Below, piece by piece: positions 15,550-25,026 of a stretch of DNA of 64,000 nt. The position numbers were made by a program, and so were the translations under genes. The stretch is from Kuafuiihalomonas sp039024635 (GTDB taxonomy: Bacteria > Myxococcota > Kuafuiibacteriia > Kuafuiibacteriales > Kuafuiibacteriaceae): positions 1 through 64,000 of the forward strand of contig JBCCQA010000013.1 in NCBI GenBank assembly GCA_039024635.1, written 5' to 3'. Numbering within the stretch: position 1 is the first letter of the stretch; every line of letters starts with the position of its first letter. Under the pieces are notes generated by a model. That model had not been told where the DNA came from. It saw nothing but the letters and a program-made list of their open reading frames with translations, and made no database searches.

Positions 15550-18021
15550 CTATGTAAGACTCACGATGGTCGCTCCGTCTCCGCCTTCGTCCCGTTCACC
15601 GGGGCGGAGGGACTTGACGTATCCGGAGCGGGAGAGGTGCTCCCGGATGGCGTCGCGGAGCGCGCCGGTCCCGTGGCCGTGGACGATGAGGACGTGCTTG
15701 GTGGGCTGGCCGTAGTGATAGTCGAGAAAGGCCTCCAGGCGCTCGATGCTCTCGTCGATGGAGTGGCCGCGAAGGTCGATGCGCTCGGAGACGTCGCGCT
15801 CGGGCTCTTTCGTCGCCTGCACCACGTCTCTTAGCCTGGGCTTTGACCTCTTGGACGGCTTCTTCTTCGGGGGCAAGCTCTTCGCAGAGCGCAGGCTGGA
15901 CTGCGAAACACGCATCCTGAGGGTGCCCACGGACACTTGGACCTCCTTGCCCTCGATGCTCACCACCTCGGCGTCACGGCCGAGCTTCAGTACGTGGACC
16001 CACTGACCGACCTGAAGCTCCTCCGGCACCCCGTCGGATTCGGGCGTACTCGAGACCGAGGCCGGTAGTCTTTCCGCTTCTCGCCTCTCCAGTTCCTTGA
16101 GCTGCGCCGCGGTCTGGTTGGCGATCCTCATGGCATCGGCCGAGGACTCGGACTCAGCCGCCCGTTGGAGCTCGGCGATCATCGACTTGGTCTGAGCTCT
16201 CGCCTCGGCGATCTCGACCAGGAGCTCGTTCCTGGCTCGCTCCCGCACTTTCTCGATCTCGGCTTCAAGCTGCTTTTGCTTTCGTAGGAGTTCGCTTCGC
16301 TCCTTCTCCAGGGCGCGCGTTCGAGTCCGCTCTTCGTCTCGCGCCTCCTCGAGCTCCCGGGCCCGCTGCTCGACCGTCTTGATCAGGGATTCGAGGGAAC
16401 CGACACCGGTCCCCAGGAGCTCTCGCGCGCGGTCCACGATGCTCGAGGGCAAACCGAGGCCCGAAGCGATGTCGAGGGCGCTCGATGACTGAGGAACGTC
16501 GAGGGTGACCCGATAGGTAGGCTTGAGCGCTTGCTCGTCGAATCCGACCCCGGCGTTCCGGAAGCGCCCGTCCTGAAAGGGCACGGCCTTTAGCCGCTCG
16601 AAGTGGGTCGTGACCACAGCGTGGGCCCCTCGGTCCGCGACCTGCTCCAGGATGGCTTGGGCGATGGCCTGACCCTGCAGCGGATCGGTGTCGGCCGCGA
16701 TCTCGTCAACCAAGACCAAGGTGCCAGGCTTGGACATGCGCAGCACCGAGAGCAGGGCCTTCATGTGGGCGGCAAAGGTGCTCAGGTTGCTGGCGAGGGA
16801 CTGCTGGTCACCGATGGTCCCAACGATGGGGTCGAACCATCCGATCTCGCTCTTCTCGTGGCAGGGGAGGTGAAGACCGCAGCGCACCAAAAGGGCCATC
16901 AAACCGATGGTCTTCATGGCCACCGTCTTGCCGCCGGTATTCGGACCCGTCAGCACCAGCACCCTCTGCTCGGCCTCGAGCGCAAGGTCGTTGGCCACAA
17001 CCTCGAAGCGGGGGTGGTCCTTGTCGACCACGGGGCAGGGCGCGCGCTCTTCTTCTTCGGGGATCACGTCGGGGGTAACGGACTGGAGGACCAGGCCGGG
17101 ATGCCGCGCCGCCCGGAGAGCGAAGCCGAGCTCATGGCTCGGGACGATGGGAACAGCGTCGATGTCCACTGCGAGACGGGCGGCGCCGTTCAAGAAGTCG
17201 ACCCTCCCGATGACCATGCAGCAGGTTCGAACGCCCTCGCCGTGATGGGCGACCACGCGGGACAGTCGGGACAAGATCCGATTCTCTTCGTCGGCCTGCT
17301 CCGACATCGCGATCTTGAGCCGGTTGCCCAAATCGATGAGGGCCTGGGGCTCGATGTAGACCGTCTGGCCCGAGCCCGAGGCGTCGTGAACAATGCCCGA
17401 GATGTGGGTCTTGTAGGAGGCGATGACCGGGAGCACGTGTCGGTCGCCCCGGATCGTGAAGTAGCGCTCCTGAAGGTACCGCTCGATCGACGGGTTCTTC
17501 AAAAGCTCCTCCAGCTTGTCCTGAATGCTCTCCCGAAGTCGTCGCACCTTCTGGCGCAGTGGACCCAGGTCGGCCGACGCGTCGTCGGACAGGGTCCCAT
17601 CCGGGTCGAAACAGCGCTTGATGTCCCGGGCTGGCCCGCTCAAGTCGGGCAACGACACGCCGAGGCCGTATAGCTGAGGGACCTCGTGCTCACGGGGAAC
17701 CAAGTGCCGACGAAGTTCGAAGGCCGCGAGCATGGTGTCGGCCACGGCGCGAAGCTGGCCCCCCTCGAGCCGAAGCTCCTTCTCGGCCAGACTGATGTAG
17801 GCCTCGACCTCTTCGCCCCCGAAGACCGGCGCCGTCTCGCCCATCTCCAAAAGAGAGCGAGCCTCGGCGACGGCGCGGATGCGCTCCTCCGCCTCCTCGC
17901 GGCGGCCAAAGGGCGTCAAGGCCGTGACTTCACGGGTCCCGAGCGGCGTTCGTACCCGACTCCGAAGTGCAGAGCGGATGGTGTCGAGCTCAAGCAGGCT
18001 GGTAGCCAGCTCCATGGGCAT
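15550..18021 (-). CDS. mutS2: MutS2 family ATPase with Smr domain
   Basis: 823 residues, close to the family norm of about 780. The ATPase core has Walker A GPNTGGKTVAMKTIG, 'VDEIAADTDPLQG' and the MutS C-terminal helix region; a long Glu/Arg-rich coiled coil follows (about residues 510-640). After a small KOW-like segment, the C-terminal Smr nuclease domain shows 'IDLRGHSIDESIERLEAFLD' and 'VLIVHGHGTGALRDAIREHL'. MutS2 proteins bind branched DNA or, in some bacteria, collided ribosomes, and suppress recombination; which role applies here is open. A second ATG two codons in is an equally good start. Confidence 0.95.
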   Translation of the reverse strand: MPMELATSLLELDTIRSALRSRVRTPLGTREVTALTPFGRREEAEERIRAVAEARSLLEMGETAPVFGGEEVEAYISLAEKELRLEGGQLRAVADTMLAAFELRRHLVPREHEVPQLYGLGVSLPDLSGPARDIKRCFDPDGTLSDDASADLGPLRQKVRRLRESIQDKLEELLKNPSIERYLQERYFTIRGDRHVLPVIASYKTHISGIVHDASGSGQTVYIEPQALIDLGNRLKIAMSEQADEENRILSRLSRVVAHHGEGVRTCCMVIGRVDFLNGAARLAVDIDAVPIVPSHELGFALRAARHPGLVLQSVTPDVIPEEEERAPCPVVDKDHPRFEVVANDLALEAEQRVLVLTGPNTGGKTVAMKTIGLMALLVRCGLHLPCHEKSEIGWFDPIVGTIGDQQSLASNLSTFAAHMKALLSVLRMSKPGTLVLVDEIAADTDPLQGQAIAQAILEQVADRGAHAVVTTHFERLKAVPFQDGRFRNAGVGFDEQALKPTYRVTLDVPQSSSALDIASGLGLPSSIVDRARELLGTGVGSLESLIKTVEQRARELEEARDEERTRTRALEKERSELLRKQKQLEAEIEKVRERARNELLVEIAEARAQTKSMIAELQRAAESESSADAMRIANQTAAQLKELERREAERLPASVSSTPESDGVPEELQVGQWVHVLKLGRDAEVVSIEGKEVQVSVGTLRMRVSQSSLRSAKSLPPKKKPSKRSKPRLRDVVQATKEPERDVSERIDLRGHSIDESIERLEAFLDYHYGQPTKHVLIVHGHGTGALRDAIREHLSRSGYVKSLRPGERDEGGDGATIVSLT

Positions 18022-18039
18022 CTGCTCTACTTCGACGCG

Positions 18040-18867
18040 TTGACGGCGGCCAGGAACATCGCCCTGCTCGCGCTCATCGGATGCGCGAGCGGACTTCCAG
18101 ATCCGTCGCCCATGGTCCGAAAGCCAGGTCCAGCCGCTTCACCCTGCGGTGAAGTTCCTCGGCTGCACCGTTTGACCATCGCGCCCGACGGACCACGGGA
18201 CTTCGACCGGGCCCAGGCCGTCTTCGCCCGCGCCAGAGCTCGGAGCCAGCTGGGCAATCACCCCCAGGCTCTCCCCCTCTACGAGGAGGCCGTCCGCCTG
18301 GACCCGACCTTTGGCTTCGCCCATCTAGGCCTGGCCCGCTCACAGCTCCTGATGGGCAGCGATCGAGACGCCATGCTCGGCCATGCCGCTACGGCCACTG
18401 CGCTGCTTCCCGACAATCCCCGGGCCCACCATCTCCTGGCCAAGGTTCTGGACGAACGAGGGGCGACGCGTCCGGCTCGAACTCATCTCCTTTGTGCCCT
18501 GGAGCTCCGGCCTAGCCTGCACGAGGCTCGTGCCGACCTGGCGGTGCTTCAGCTCGACGCCGAGGCCTACGCCGAAGCAGGCTCCACGCTGGAGGAGCTC
18601 ATCCGTCGCCAGGGTTCAGAGGTTCAGACCCAGGTTCTCCTCGCCCGGGCCTACGCCGGGATGAAGCGCTGGGCGGATGCCGGTCAGGCGATGGAGGCGG
18701 CCGCCCGGCAAGCCGGGCGCAACGCGGTGCTCTTGCGACGAGCGGCCCAGCTGTACGAGCAGGGCGGCCTGGAGCAGCGGGCGGCGACGGTTCGCATGCG
18801 AGCCGACGCCATCGATCCACCTCCGGAAAATCAAAACCTTCGTCCACTTCGGCCAAGTCGACGCTGA
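18040..18867 (+). CDS. TPR-repeat lipoprotein
   Basis: 275 residues starting at TTG 18040, which gives a compact lipoprotein signal (TAARNIALLALIGC) with lipobox LIGC. Residues from about 60 onward are tandem tetratricopeptide units: 'ALPLYEEAVRLDPTFGFAHLGLARSQLL', 'ATALLPDNPRAHHLLAKVL', 'ALELRPSLHEARADLAVL', 'LLARAYAGMKRWADAGQAM'. The frame is open upstream to 17686 but that part is antisense to mutS2. TPR lipoproteins usually scaffold envelope assemblies; the partner is unknown. The gene is divergent from mutS2 with an 18-base gap. Confidence 0.75.
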   Translation: MTAARNIALLALIGCASGLPDPSPMVRKPGPAASPCGEVPRLHRLTIAPDGPRDFDRAQAVFARARARSQLGNHPQALPLYEEAVRLDPTFGFAHLGLARSQLLMGSDRDAMLGHAATATALLPDNPRAHHLLAKVLDERGATRPARTHLLCALELRPSLHEARADLAVLQLDAEAYAEAGSTLEELIRRQGSEVQTQVLLARAYAGMKRWADAGQAMEAAARQAGRNAVLLRRAAQLYEQGGLEQRAATVRMRADAIDPPPENQNLRPLRPSRR

Positions 18868-18882
18868 GCGGCCGGGACAGGC

Positions 18883-20511
18883 TCAAGCGTCGGCGGTCAC
18901 GCGGACCTCGATCCACGGCAGGGCGAAGCGCTTCATGCGCAAACTGGTCTGCACGGCCCGAATCACGACTTCGTCCAGCGCGCTGCGATCCGCCGTCTTC
19001 GCCTCGTTGACCATGGCGGCCACGGCGCGGCTCACCCGGTCGACGTCTTCGCTGTCGAGCTCCAGGCCAACCGGCACCACGAGGGGAGCCCTTCGCACCC
19101 AGCCCGCCTCGTCTCGGGGAACCTGAACGAACAGCGCGCCCGAGCGCCCCATTCGTTCTCGGGTTCGTACGGTGCCCCACTCCATGGCCTGTCCATGGCG
19201 ATCGATGGGCATCGGCGTGACGTCCTCCACCGTTCGTAGGCTGAGCTCGCCGTCCTCGAGAGTGAAGATGCTCCCGTTGGCGGGAATGAGAATGCGGGAG
19301 GGATCCATGCCCCATCGTCGCGCCGTCTCAGCCTGGGCCTCCATCATGGTGCGGTCGCCATGGAAGGGAACCAGATAGCGGGGTCGAACCAGATCGTAGA
19401 GCTCCAGGTGCTCGTCCTGTTGGGCGTGACCCGAAGTGTGGAGCGCGGGCCGCTGCTTGGCGGTTCGAATGAGGACCCCTTGGCCGATCAGCCGGTTGAA
19501 GATGTCTCGAATGGCGAGCTCTCGACCGGGGATGGCCCGGGCACTCCAGAGCACGGTGTCGCCTGGCTCGAGATCCACGACGCCGTGGCCTCGGGCCAGG
19601 CGCGCCATCGCGCCCCCGGGCTCGCCTTGGGTGCCGGTGGCCAGAATGAGCAGGTCCCGAGGACGCAGTCGTCGGGCGCCATCGGGGGTCGTCGTGCGCC
19701 CGTCGCCCGGAGGAAGAAGACCGAGCTTCTGCCCGATGGCCCAGTTGCGCTGCATGCTGTAGCCCGCGAGGAGGATGCGCCGATCAGTACGCTCAGCGAT
19801 GTCCACCAGGCCTGCCATGCGGTGAACGTGAGAAGCGAAGAGCGTGACCACGACCCGGCCTCGTGCGGCACAGACTTCGTCCTCCAAGGCCGCGTGGACC
19901 TCGGTCTCGGGCTGGGTGCGGCCCGGTCGCTCGGCGTTGGTCGAATCGGACAGCAGAACGTCCAGACCTTCGTCCCCAATGGCGCGGAGCCGGTCGAGGT
20001 CGGTCAGCGGTCCTCGAGGAGCGCGGTCGAGCTTGAAGTCGCCCGTATCCAGGGTCCGTCCGGCCGGGGTCTCGACCAGGACCATGACGCTGTCGGGGAT
20101 GGAGTGGGTTACGGAAACGAACTCCACCTTGAATGGACCGAGCTCGAAAGGACGGCCTGGCTCCACCGAGTAGAGCTCGGCCCTCCGTTCTCGACCCATC
20201 TCCTGCAGCCGGGACCGAACGAGTTCGATGGCGAAGGCGGGTCCGTAAATCGGCACCGGCGCCCGGGCCAACAGCTGGCTCAAGGCACCGATATGGTCTT
20301 CATGGCCGTGGCTGAGAAACACGCCCCGCAGCCTGCGACCATCCCGATGGAGAGCGTCCACGCTTGGAACAACTCGCTGGACCGAGGCGTGGAGGTCCCC
20401 CAGAAAGGCTCCGAAGTCGGTGACCACGAGGTCCTGTCCGAATTGGTGCGCGGTGGCGTTCAGGCCGACCTCGTTGGCCCCGCCTACGAAAAAGATGTCG
20501 AGCTCGGTCAT
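18883..20511 (-). CDS. rnj: Ribonuclease J
   Basis: 542 residues. It has the MBL signature SHGHEDHIGALSQL, 'THSIPDSV', 'DTGDFKLD', the beta-CASP motif LLSDSTNAERPG, 'VVVTLFASHVHRM', 'ILATGTQGEP', and the HTSGHAQQDE box, so all metal and beta-CASP motifs are intact. RNase J is a 5'-3' exonuclease and endonuclease in cytoplasmic mRNA decay and rRNA maturation. I chose the ATG at 20511, which begins TELDIFFVGGANEVG as in the family and overlaps the epimerase TGA (ATGA). The long frame reaches 20532 but lacks homology there. Confidence 0.95.
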   Translation of the reverse strand: MTELDIFFVGGANEVGLNATAHQFGQDLVVTDFGAFLGDLHASVQRVVPSVDALHRDGRRLRGVFLSHGHEDHIGALSQLLARAPVPIYGPAFAIELVRSRLQEMGRERRAELYSVEPGRPFELGPFKVEFVSVTHSIPDSVMVLVETPAGRTLDTGDFKLDRAPRGPLTDLDRLRAIGDEGLDVLLSDSTNAERPGRTQPETEVHAALEDEVCAARGRVVVTLFASHVHRMAGLVDIAERTDRRILLAGYSMQRNWAIGQKLGLLPPGDGRTTTPDGARRLRPRDLLILATGTQGEPGGAMARLARGHGVVDLEPGDTVLWSARAIPGRELAIRDIFNRLIGQGVLIRTAKQRPALHTSGHAQQDEHLELYDLVRPRYLVPFHGDRTMMEAQAETARRWGMDPSRILIPANGSIFTLEDGELSLRTVEDVTPMPIDRHGQAMEWGTVRTRERMGRSGALFVQVPRDEAGWVRRAPLVVPVGLELDSEDVDRVSRAVAAMVNEAKTADRSALDEVVIRAVQTSLRMKRFALPWIEVRVTADA

Positions 20512-21491
20512 GCGCTGAGGGCGTTCATCCACTCCACGAACTTGGGAATGCCAGCGGAAACCGGCGTCCCGGGGTCATAGCCGAGTTCCTCCCGGGCTCG
20601 GCTGATGTCGGCGAAAGTTCTCGGAACGTCACCAGGCTGGTCGGGAAGCCGCTCGATGATGGCCTTCTTGCCCAGCGCATCCTCGAGCTGTTCGACCAGC
20701 CGACTCAGTGTCGTGGTCTGAGAGCAACCCAGGTTATAGATTCGGTAGCCTTCGGTGACTTTGGCGCGATCGATCGCGGCCACCACACCCCGCACGCAAT
20801 CCTCGATGAAGGTGTAGTCGCGGCTCGACGAACCATCGCCGTGAAGGGTGATGGGTCGGCCATCGCGGATGCGTCGAGCGAACTTGTGTATCGCCATCTC
20901 AGGCCGCTGCCGAGGCCCGTAGACGGTGAAGAAGCGGAGGCCGATGAAGTTCAGACCGTGCAGGTGGTGCCAGGTGTAGCCCAGGAGCTCGCCCGCCTTC
21001 TTGGTGGCGGCATAAGGACTGATGGGATCGTCGACTGGATCCGTCTCCCGAAAGGGCACCTCTTTACGGGCGCCATAGACCGAGGAGCTGGAGGCGAAGA
21101 CGAATGGTCGAACCTCGAACTTACGGCAGAGTTCGAGCATGCGGGTCGTCCCTTCGACGTTCACGGCCTGGTAGACCATCGGCCGTTTGATGGAGGGACG
21201 GACGCCTGCCCAAGCGGCGAGGTGGCACACGACGTCGGGGCGCCGATTCGGATCTCCGAAGATCGACTCTAGCTGAGACTGATCGTACACGATGTCGGCC
21301 CGTACTAGGTCGAAACGTCCCTCGCTCTCGTCCGCCGTGGCCTGCACGGCCTTGGCATTGGCCTGTTTGATCCGCGGGTCGTAGAACGGGTTGAAGTTGT
21401 CGATGCCTGTCACGTGATCGCCACGACGGACCAAGGCTTCACAGAGCGTCGAGCCGATGAAGCCTGCTGCGCCCGTGACCAGTACCCGCAT
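20508..21491 (-). CDS. NAD-dependent nucleotide-sugar epimerase, UDP-glucuronate 4-epimerase type
   Basis: 327 residues of the extended short-chain dehydrogenase family. RVLVTGAAGFIGS is the Rossmann NAD motif, 'HLAAWAGVRPSIKRP' and 'FASSSSVYGARKEVPF' are typical, and the catalytic pair is Y-x-x-x-K in 'SPYAATKKAGE'. 'YTWHHLHGLNFIGLRFFTVYGPRQRPEMAI' resembles UDP-glucuronate/galacturonate epimerases for envelope polysaccharides. The ATG at 21491 begins the Rossmann strand; the upstream extension of the frame is not homologous. Translationally coupled with RNase J. Confidence 0.9.
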   Translation of the reverse strand: MRVLVTGAAGFIGSTLCEALVRRGDHVTGIDNFNPFYDPRIKQANAKAVQATADESEGRFDLVRADIVYDQSQLESIFGDPNRRPDVVCHLAAWAGVRPSIKRPMVYQAVNVEGTTRMLELCRKFEVRPFVFASSSSVYGARKEVPFRETDPVDDPISPYAATKKAGELLGYTWHHLHGLNFIGLRFFTVYGPRQRPEMAIHKFARRIRDGRPITLHGDGSSSRDYTFIEDCVRGVVAAIDRAKVTEGYRIYNLGCSQTTTLSRLVEQLEDALGKKAIIERLPDQPGDVPRTFADISRAREELGYDPGTPVSAGIPKFVEWMNALSA

Positions 21492-21583
21492 GTCTTCGAA
21501 CTGCCTGCAGCGCGGAGCTGGGTCAACGCGAGCCGTCGGCAGGGGGCTTTCTTGACAGCCCTTCCAGTCCGGGTGACGACTCG

Positions 21584-22486
21584 ATGGTGCGTCGGACGTG
21601 GGCTCTCCTCGCCGTGCTCGGCGTATCGACGTGGGCAGGAACGGCCCATGCCGGGGTGGATATCCGACTCGCCGGCACACGTGGGGACGGAGAGGGCATC
21701 CTCTTCCGCTGCGACCCCGCCCCCTGCCAGCCCGACAACGCCGGCTTCCGCAGCCTGATGACTGAGCTCGCCTATGTCGTCGCCCCACGCATTGCGGGGC
21801 CGGCGGAAACGCTGGGCCACTCCGGCTTCGAGCTCGGCCTGGGCTGGGCTGGCAGCTTCGTATCGAACGAAGATTGGTGGCGACTCACCGAGCGGGGGCA
21901 GGACGAGCAGGCACCGACCCAGTTCTTCAACACCCTCAGGCTCGACCTGCAGAAAGGGCTCCCCCTCAGCCTGCAGGTTGGCGCCCACGTGCAGTGGGTT
22001 CTGGACAGTCAAATGGTAGCCCCGGGGATAGAGCTCCGCTGGGCTTTCCAGGAAGGCTACGCCCACATTCCCGACTTCTCACTTCGGGCTGCAGTCAACA
22101 CGCTATTGGGAACACGGGACTTCGACCTCACCACCTTCAGCGCCGACTTCGTCGTCTCGAAGGGATTCACGGTGGGGCGTGCCGTCCGTCTGGCCCCCTA
22201 TTTGGGCTGGTCCATCCTGCTGATCGATGCCCGCTCCGAGGTCATCGACCCAACGCCGACGACCTTCGTCGCATCAGAATCCGGTTTGCGGCCTGACGTG
22301 GAGAATGACTTCGTGTTTGCTGATGTCGACTTCGGCGACGACCTGAATCAGCGAGTTGCGTTGGGCTTGCGCGCCACCTTTTCGGTAGTGGCTGTGGGCG
22401 TGCAAGGGGACTTGCAGCTATTCAGTGATGGGGAGGCGCTGGGGCCGGTAGGTACAGTCTCGACCCAGCTCGCCCTGAGCTACTGA
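21584..22486 (+). CDS. Outer-membrane beta-barrel protein, unknown function
   Basis: 300 residues with a clear signal peptide (RRTWALLAVLGVSTWAGTAHA). The mature protein is strand-rich ('HSGFELGLGWAGSFVSN', 'LPLSLQVGAHVQWVL', 'RVALGLRATFSVVAVGVQGDLQLF') and ends 'TVSTQLALSY', an aromatic C-terminus that fits a barrel targeted by the BAM complex. No family is recognised. Its last seven bases overlap the end of tatA on the other strand. Confidence 0.7.
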   Translation: MVRRTWALLAVLGVSTWAGTAHAGVDIRLAGTRGDGEGILFRCDPAPCQPDNAGFRSLMTELAYVVAPRIAGPAETLGHSGFELGLGWAGSFVSNEDWWRLTERGQDEQAPTQFFNTLRLDLQKGLPLSLQVGAHVQWVLDSQMVAPGIELRWAFQEGYAHIPDFSLRAAVNTLLGTRDFDLTTFSADFVVSKGFTVGRAVRLAPYLGWSILLIDARSEVIDPTPTTFVASESGLRPDVENDFVFADVDFGDDLNQRVALGLRATFSVVAVGVQGDLQLFSDGEALGPVGTVSTQLALSY

Positions 22487-22689
22487 GCCTCTCGGGGGCG
22501 CTCTTCGTCTGCTGCGTCGCCGGGTCCGACCCTTTCCTTTGGCGTCACGTCGATCTCGTCGTCTCCAGACAGGCTAGACTTGAAATTGCGAATCGACTTG
22601 CCCATCGCCTGACCCAGTTGCGGAAGGCGACCCGCACCGAAGATCAGCACGCCGATGCCGGCGATGATGAGGATCTCTTGAAAGCCCAC
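22480..22689 (-). CDS. tatA: Twin-arginine translocase subunit TatA
   Basis: 69 residues from a GTG. One N-terminal membrane helix (QEILIIAGIGVLIFGAGRLPQL) with the FG hinge is followed by the amphipathic helix GQAMGKSIRNFKSSL and a short charged tail, the standard TatA layout. TatA oligomerises to form the pore for folded Tat substrates. The gene is separated from tatC and tatB by about 3 kb and is downstream of the zinc-ribbon protein gene (12-base gap), with which it is probably co-transcribed. Confidence 0.92.
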   Translation of the reverse strand: MGFQEILIIAGIGVLIFGAGRLPQLGQAMGKSIRNFKSSLSGDDEIDVTPKERVGPGDAADEERPREAQ

Positions 22690-22701
22690 GTTGGCCTGAG
22701 G

Positions 22702-24075
22702 CTAGCCCGGAGAGTCCGAACCGTCCACGGCGATCGATGGTTCCCTGGGGGCTAGCGCCTCGTATCGGACGTCGATGTCACCAGACTGAGGCTCACTGTC
22801 CACGATAGTGACGAATCGTTGGCGGCTGGCCGGTCCCAGACTGGGGGGCGGCGTCAGCCGCATGAACTTCGCCACTGCTTCCGGTCCGGCAGCCAGGATA
22901 CTCTCCGGTACCTCCTGGCCCAGAATGGCCTGGGCGAAGACCGGCTCTGCGCCTTCTCCAGGGAGCCGAATCTCGACCTGCACCCCGTGGGGAAAGGGTC
23001 GAGACTTGGTCTCAACCGTCCCAGATACCACCCAAAGCCGGGGAGGGAGGGCATCAGCATACGGAGATACCCGTATTCCGATGGTCTCGAGGTCGGCCGA
23101 GCCTCCAGTGGGCGGACTGGGAGCGTCCCCGAGGAGTTCGGGGACGGCATAGAGGGCCGCGGCGAGGCCTAGGGCGACCCCTAGCCAGGGGGGCCAGCGC
23201 AAGGCGGAGACCGGGGGGTGAGGTCGAGGGCCCGTTCCCTTCGAGATGACGGGCACGTCGACGGACCCCGTCAGGGAAGGCGGGGCCGCCTGGCCCCGCA
23301 TAATTGGGATTTCCCTGGAGGGGCTGGTCGGCTCAGCGACGGGTGGCGGCGGCGTGGGCTCGGCCAGCGGGGGGTTGGAGGGCATCGAGGGCTCCTCCGG
23401 GGCGTCGAAAGGGTCCTGGCCGATAGCTTCGCTGGGTGGCGGCTCGACCTGTGACCAGTCATCGTCTGCTTCTGGGTCCAGGTCGTTCGTAAGGGCCGGC
23501 GGTGGCGGAAAACGCAGGGAGCCCTCGTCTTCCAACTCACCACTGGGTGCCAGGTCCTCGGAGAACGGGGCCCCGGAGGAAGGCCTGGGAGGCAGTGGAG
23601 GCGGTCCCGCGGCCAGGTCCGCCGAGGAGCCGAAGCGGGGCGCACCCGGACCCAAGAAAGGATCACCGGAAACGGGTTCGCTGTCCACGTCTCCGGTCAA
23701 GGACGCACCAGACCAATCGAATGGGTCCTTCGCCCCCGAGAGCCGGTCGCTCGGACCCTTCTCAGGCGGAAAGTCGACGCTCGACAGCCGCAGGTCGTCC
23801 TCGGGCGCCTGAGGTGGACCGAGCGGGGCATCGCCATGGTCAGCTCCGGATAGTTCGGGTTTATCTGAATGCGGCATCATGGAGCCCGGCGGCCCAGAGA
23901 CCATGGTGGGCGCGGCTGGAATGGAGGGCGCCGGTGAGGGTCCGGGCGCCTCGGGCTCCTTGCGGACCACGAAGAGATGGGCGCATTTACTGCACCGCAC
24001 CTTCACCCCGGCGCTTGCCACCTTGGCGTCCGGGACCCGGAATTTGGTCTCGCACTTGGGGCACTGGATGATCAT
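22702..24075 (-). CDS. MJ0042-type zinc-ribbon membrane protein
   Basis: 457 residues. The first 40 residues form a zinc ribbon, IQCPKCETKF...VRCSKCAHLF, of the MJ0042 type. A long Pro/Ser/Gly-rich low-complexity linker (about residues 45-285) leads to one membrane helix (WLGVALGLAAALYAVPEL) and a C-terminal globular domain of about 130 residues with strand pattern 'LWVVSGTVETKSRPFPHGVQVEIRL', similar to DUF3426-like domains. So a cytoplasmic metal-binding head is tethered to a periplasmic domain. Such proteins are common in Myxococcota and their role is unknown. ATG at 24075 starts exactly at the ribbon. Confidence 0.75.
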   Translation of the reverse strand: MIIQCPKCETKFRVPDAKVASAGVKVRCSKCAHLFVVRKEPEAPGPSPAPSIPAAPTMVSGPPGSMMPHSDKPELSGADHGDAPLGPPQAPEDDLRLSSVDFPPEKGPSDRLSGAKDPFDWSGASLTGDVDSEPVSGDPFLGPGAPRFGSSADLAAGPPPLPPRPSSGAPFSEDLAPSGELEDEGSLRFPPPPALTNDLDPEADDDWSQVEPPPSEAIGQDPFDAPEEPSMPSNPPLAEPTPPPPVAEPTSPSREIPIMRGQAAPPSLTGSVDVPVISKGTGPRPHPPVSALRWPPWLGVALGLAAALYAVPELLGDAPSPPTGGSADLETIGIRVSPYADALPPRLWVVSGTVETKSRPFPHGVQVEIRLPGEGAEPVFAQAILGQEVPESILAAGPEAVAKFMRLTPPPSLGPASRQRFVTIVDSEPQSGDIDVRYEALAPREPSIAVDGSDSPG

Positions 24076-24166
24076 GGGCGGCCGGGCCCCAGACTAGGGT
24101 CACGCCGAAGTCGCCGCAAGATTCGGGGACTTGCCGAATCGTGCGGAAACGGTGAGATGTCCGCCT

Positions 24167-24958
24167 ATGACGACGGAATCCGTGGGCGAAACGCCGGAAA
24201 AGACCGCGAAGGTCGTCAAGCGCTACTCCAACCGCAAGCTCTACGACACGGACCGAAGTCGCTACGTCACCCTCGATGAGATCGCGAAGATGATCAAAGC
24301 GGGCGAAGAAGTGACGATCATCGACAACGAGTCGAAGGAAGATCTGACGAGCGTCACACTGACCCAGATCATCTACGAAGAAGAGAAGCGCGAGAGCCGC
24401 ATGCCCTTGGGGATGCTTCGAAATCTCATTCAGTCGAGCGGAACGACGCTCCAGGACTTCTTCGACAAGCAGGTCATCGCGCCCGTGGGCCAGATGCGCG
24501 ACACCGCGCAAAAGAGTGTGGAACGGAGCGTCGAGGACATTCGTCAGAGCGCGTCAAACATCCGGGAAGCTGCGACGCGCCAAGTCACAGAGCTCACCGA
24601 CTCGGCGCGACGCATATTCAGCCGCGAAGAGCGTAAGGCGGAAGAGTTCCGCAAAGCATTCATACAGCTGTTCGATGCGCTCGAGGATCGACTGGAAGCT
24701 CGCGCTCAGGACCTGGAAAGAACCTTCGAAGCTCTGACGCAACGAGCTACCGAACCCGATAGTGAGAGCCCGTCCGCTCGGGAGGCGCGCCAACTGGCGA
24801 TGCAGACCGAAGGTCACGTGACCAGCTTCAGGGAGCGCCTGCAAACCACGGTCGAGCTCCTCCAAAAGCTCGAGAGTACGGTCAAGGCTGGAGAGGCCAA
24901 GCTGTCCCAATCCCTCCAAACCGAAGCACCCGTCCCCGCCTCGAACGAGAGCGAGTAG
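24167..24958 (+). CDS. Polyhydroxyalkanoate synthesis regulator (PhaR-like)
   Basis: 263 residues from ATG 24167. 'VVKRYSNRKLYDTDRSRYVTLDEIAKMIKAGEEVTIID' is the PHB-accumulation regulator DNA-binding domain, and 'QIIYEEEKRESRMPLGMLRNLIQ' follows as in PhaR. The C-terminal half (about residues 100-255) is a long polar coiled coil. PhaR binds PHA granules and represses phasin genes; no PHA synthase or phasin gene lies in the window, so another target is possible. The earlier in-frame TTG at 24131 would add 12 residues outside the family. Confidence 0.85.
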   Translation: MTTESVGETPEKTAKVVKRYSNRKLYDTDRSRYVTLDEIAKMIKAGEEVTIIDNESKEDLTSVTLTQIIYEEEKRESRMPLGMLRNLIQSSGTTLQDFFDKQVIAPVGQMRDTAQKSVERSVEDIRQSASNIREAATRQVTELTDSARRIFSREERKAEEFRKAFIQLFDALEDRLEARAQDLERTFEALTQRATEPDSESPSAREARQLAMQTEGHVTSFRERLQTTVELLQKLESTVKAGEAKLSQSLQTEAPVPASNESE

Positions 24959-24981
24959 AGTGCCCCCCGCAAGCGCCACCA

Positions 24982-25026
24982 GCGAACGAAGATGGGTGGC
25001 CAGGACTTAGTCCTGGCCGGGACCCT
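24982..25026 (-). repeat. 3'-hairpin element, copy 4
   Basis: Overlaps the 3' end of the tetR gene, so one stem arm encodes its last codons. The stem is perfect: GGCCAGGAC (24998-25006) / GTCCTGGCC (25010-25018) with a 3-base loop containing the stop codon; the shared block GCGAACGAAGATGGGTGG precedes it. It lies between two convergent genes (PhaR-like and TetR), a position suited to transcription termination. Confidence 0.75.

Noticed and set aside
21866..21886. Resemblance to the 3'-hairpin core (CGAACGAAGATTGGTGG)
   Set aside because: Lies inside the barrel gene and encodes its reading frame normally; no hairpin follows.
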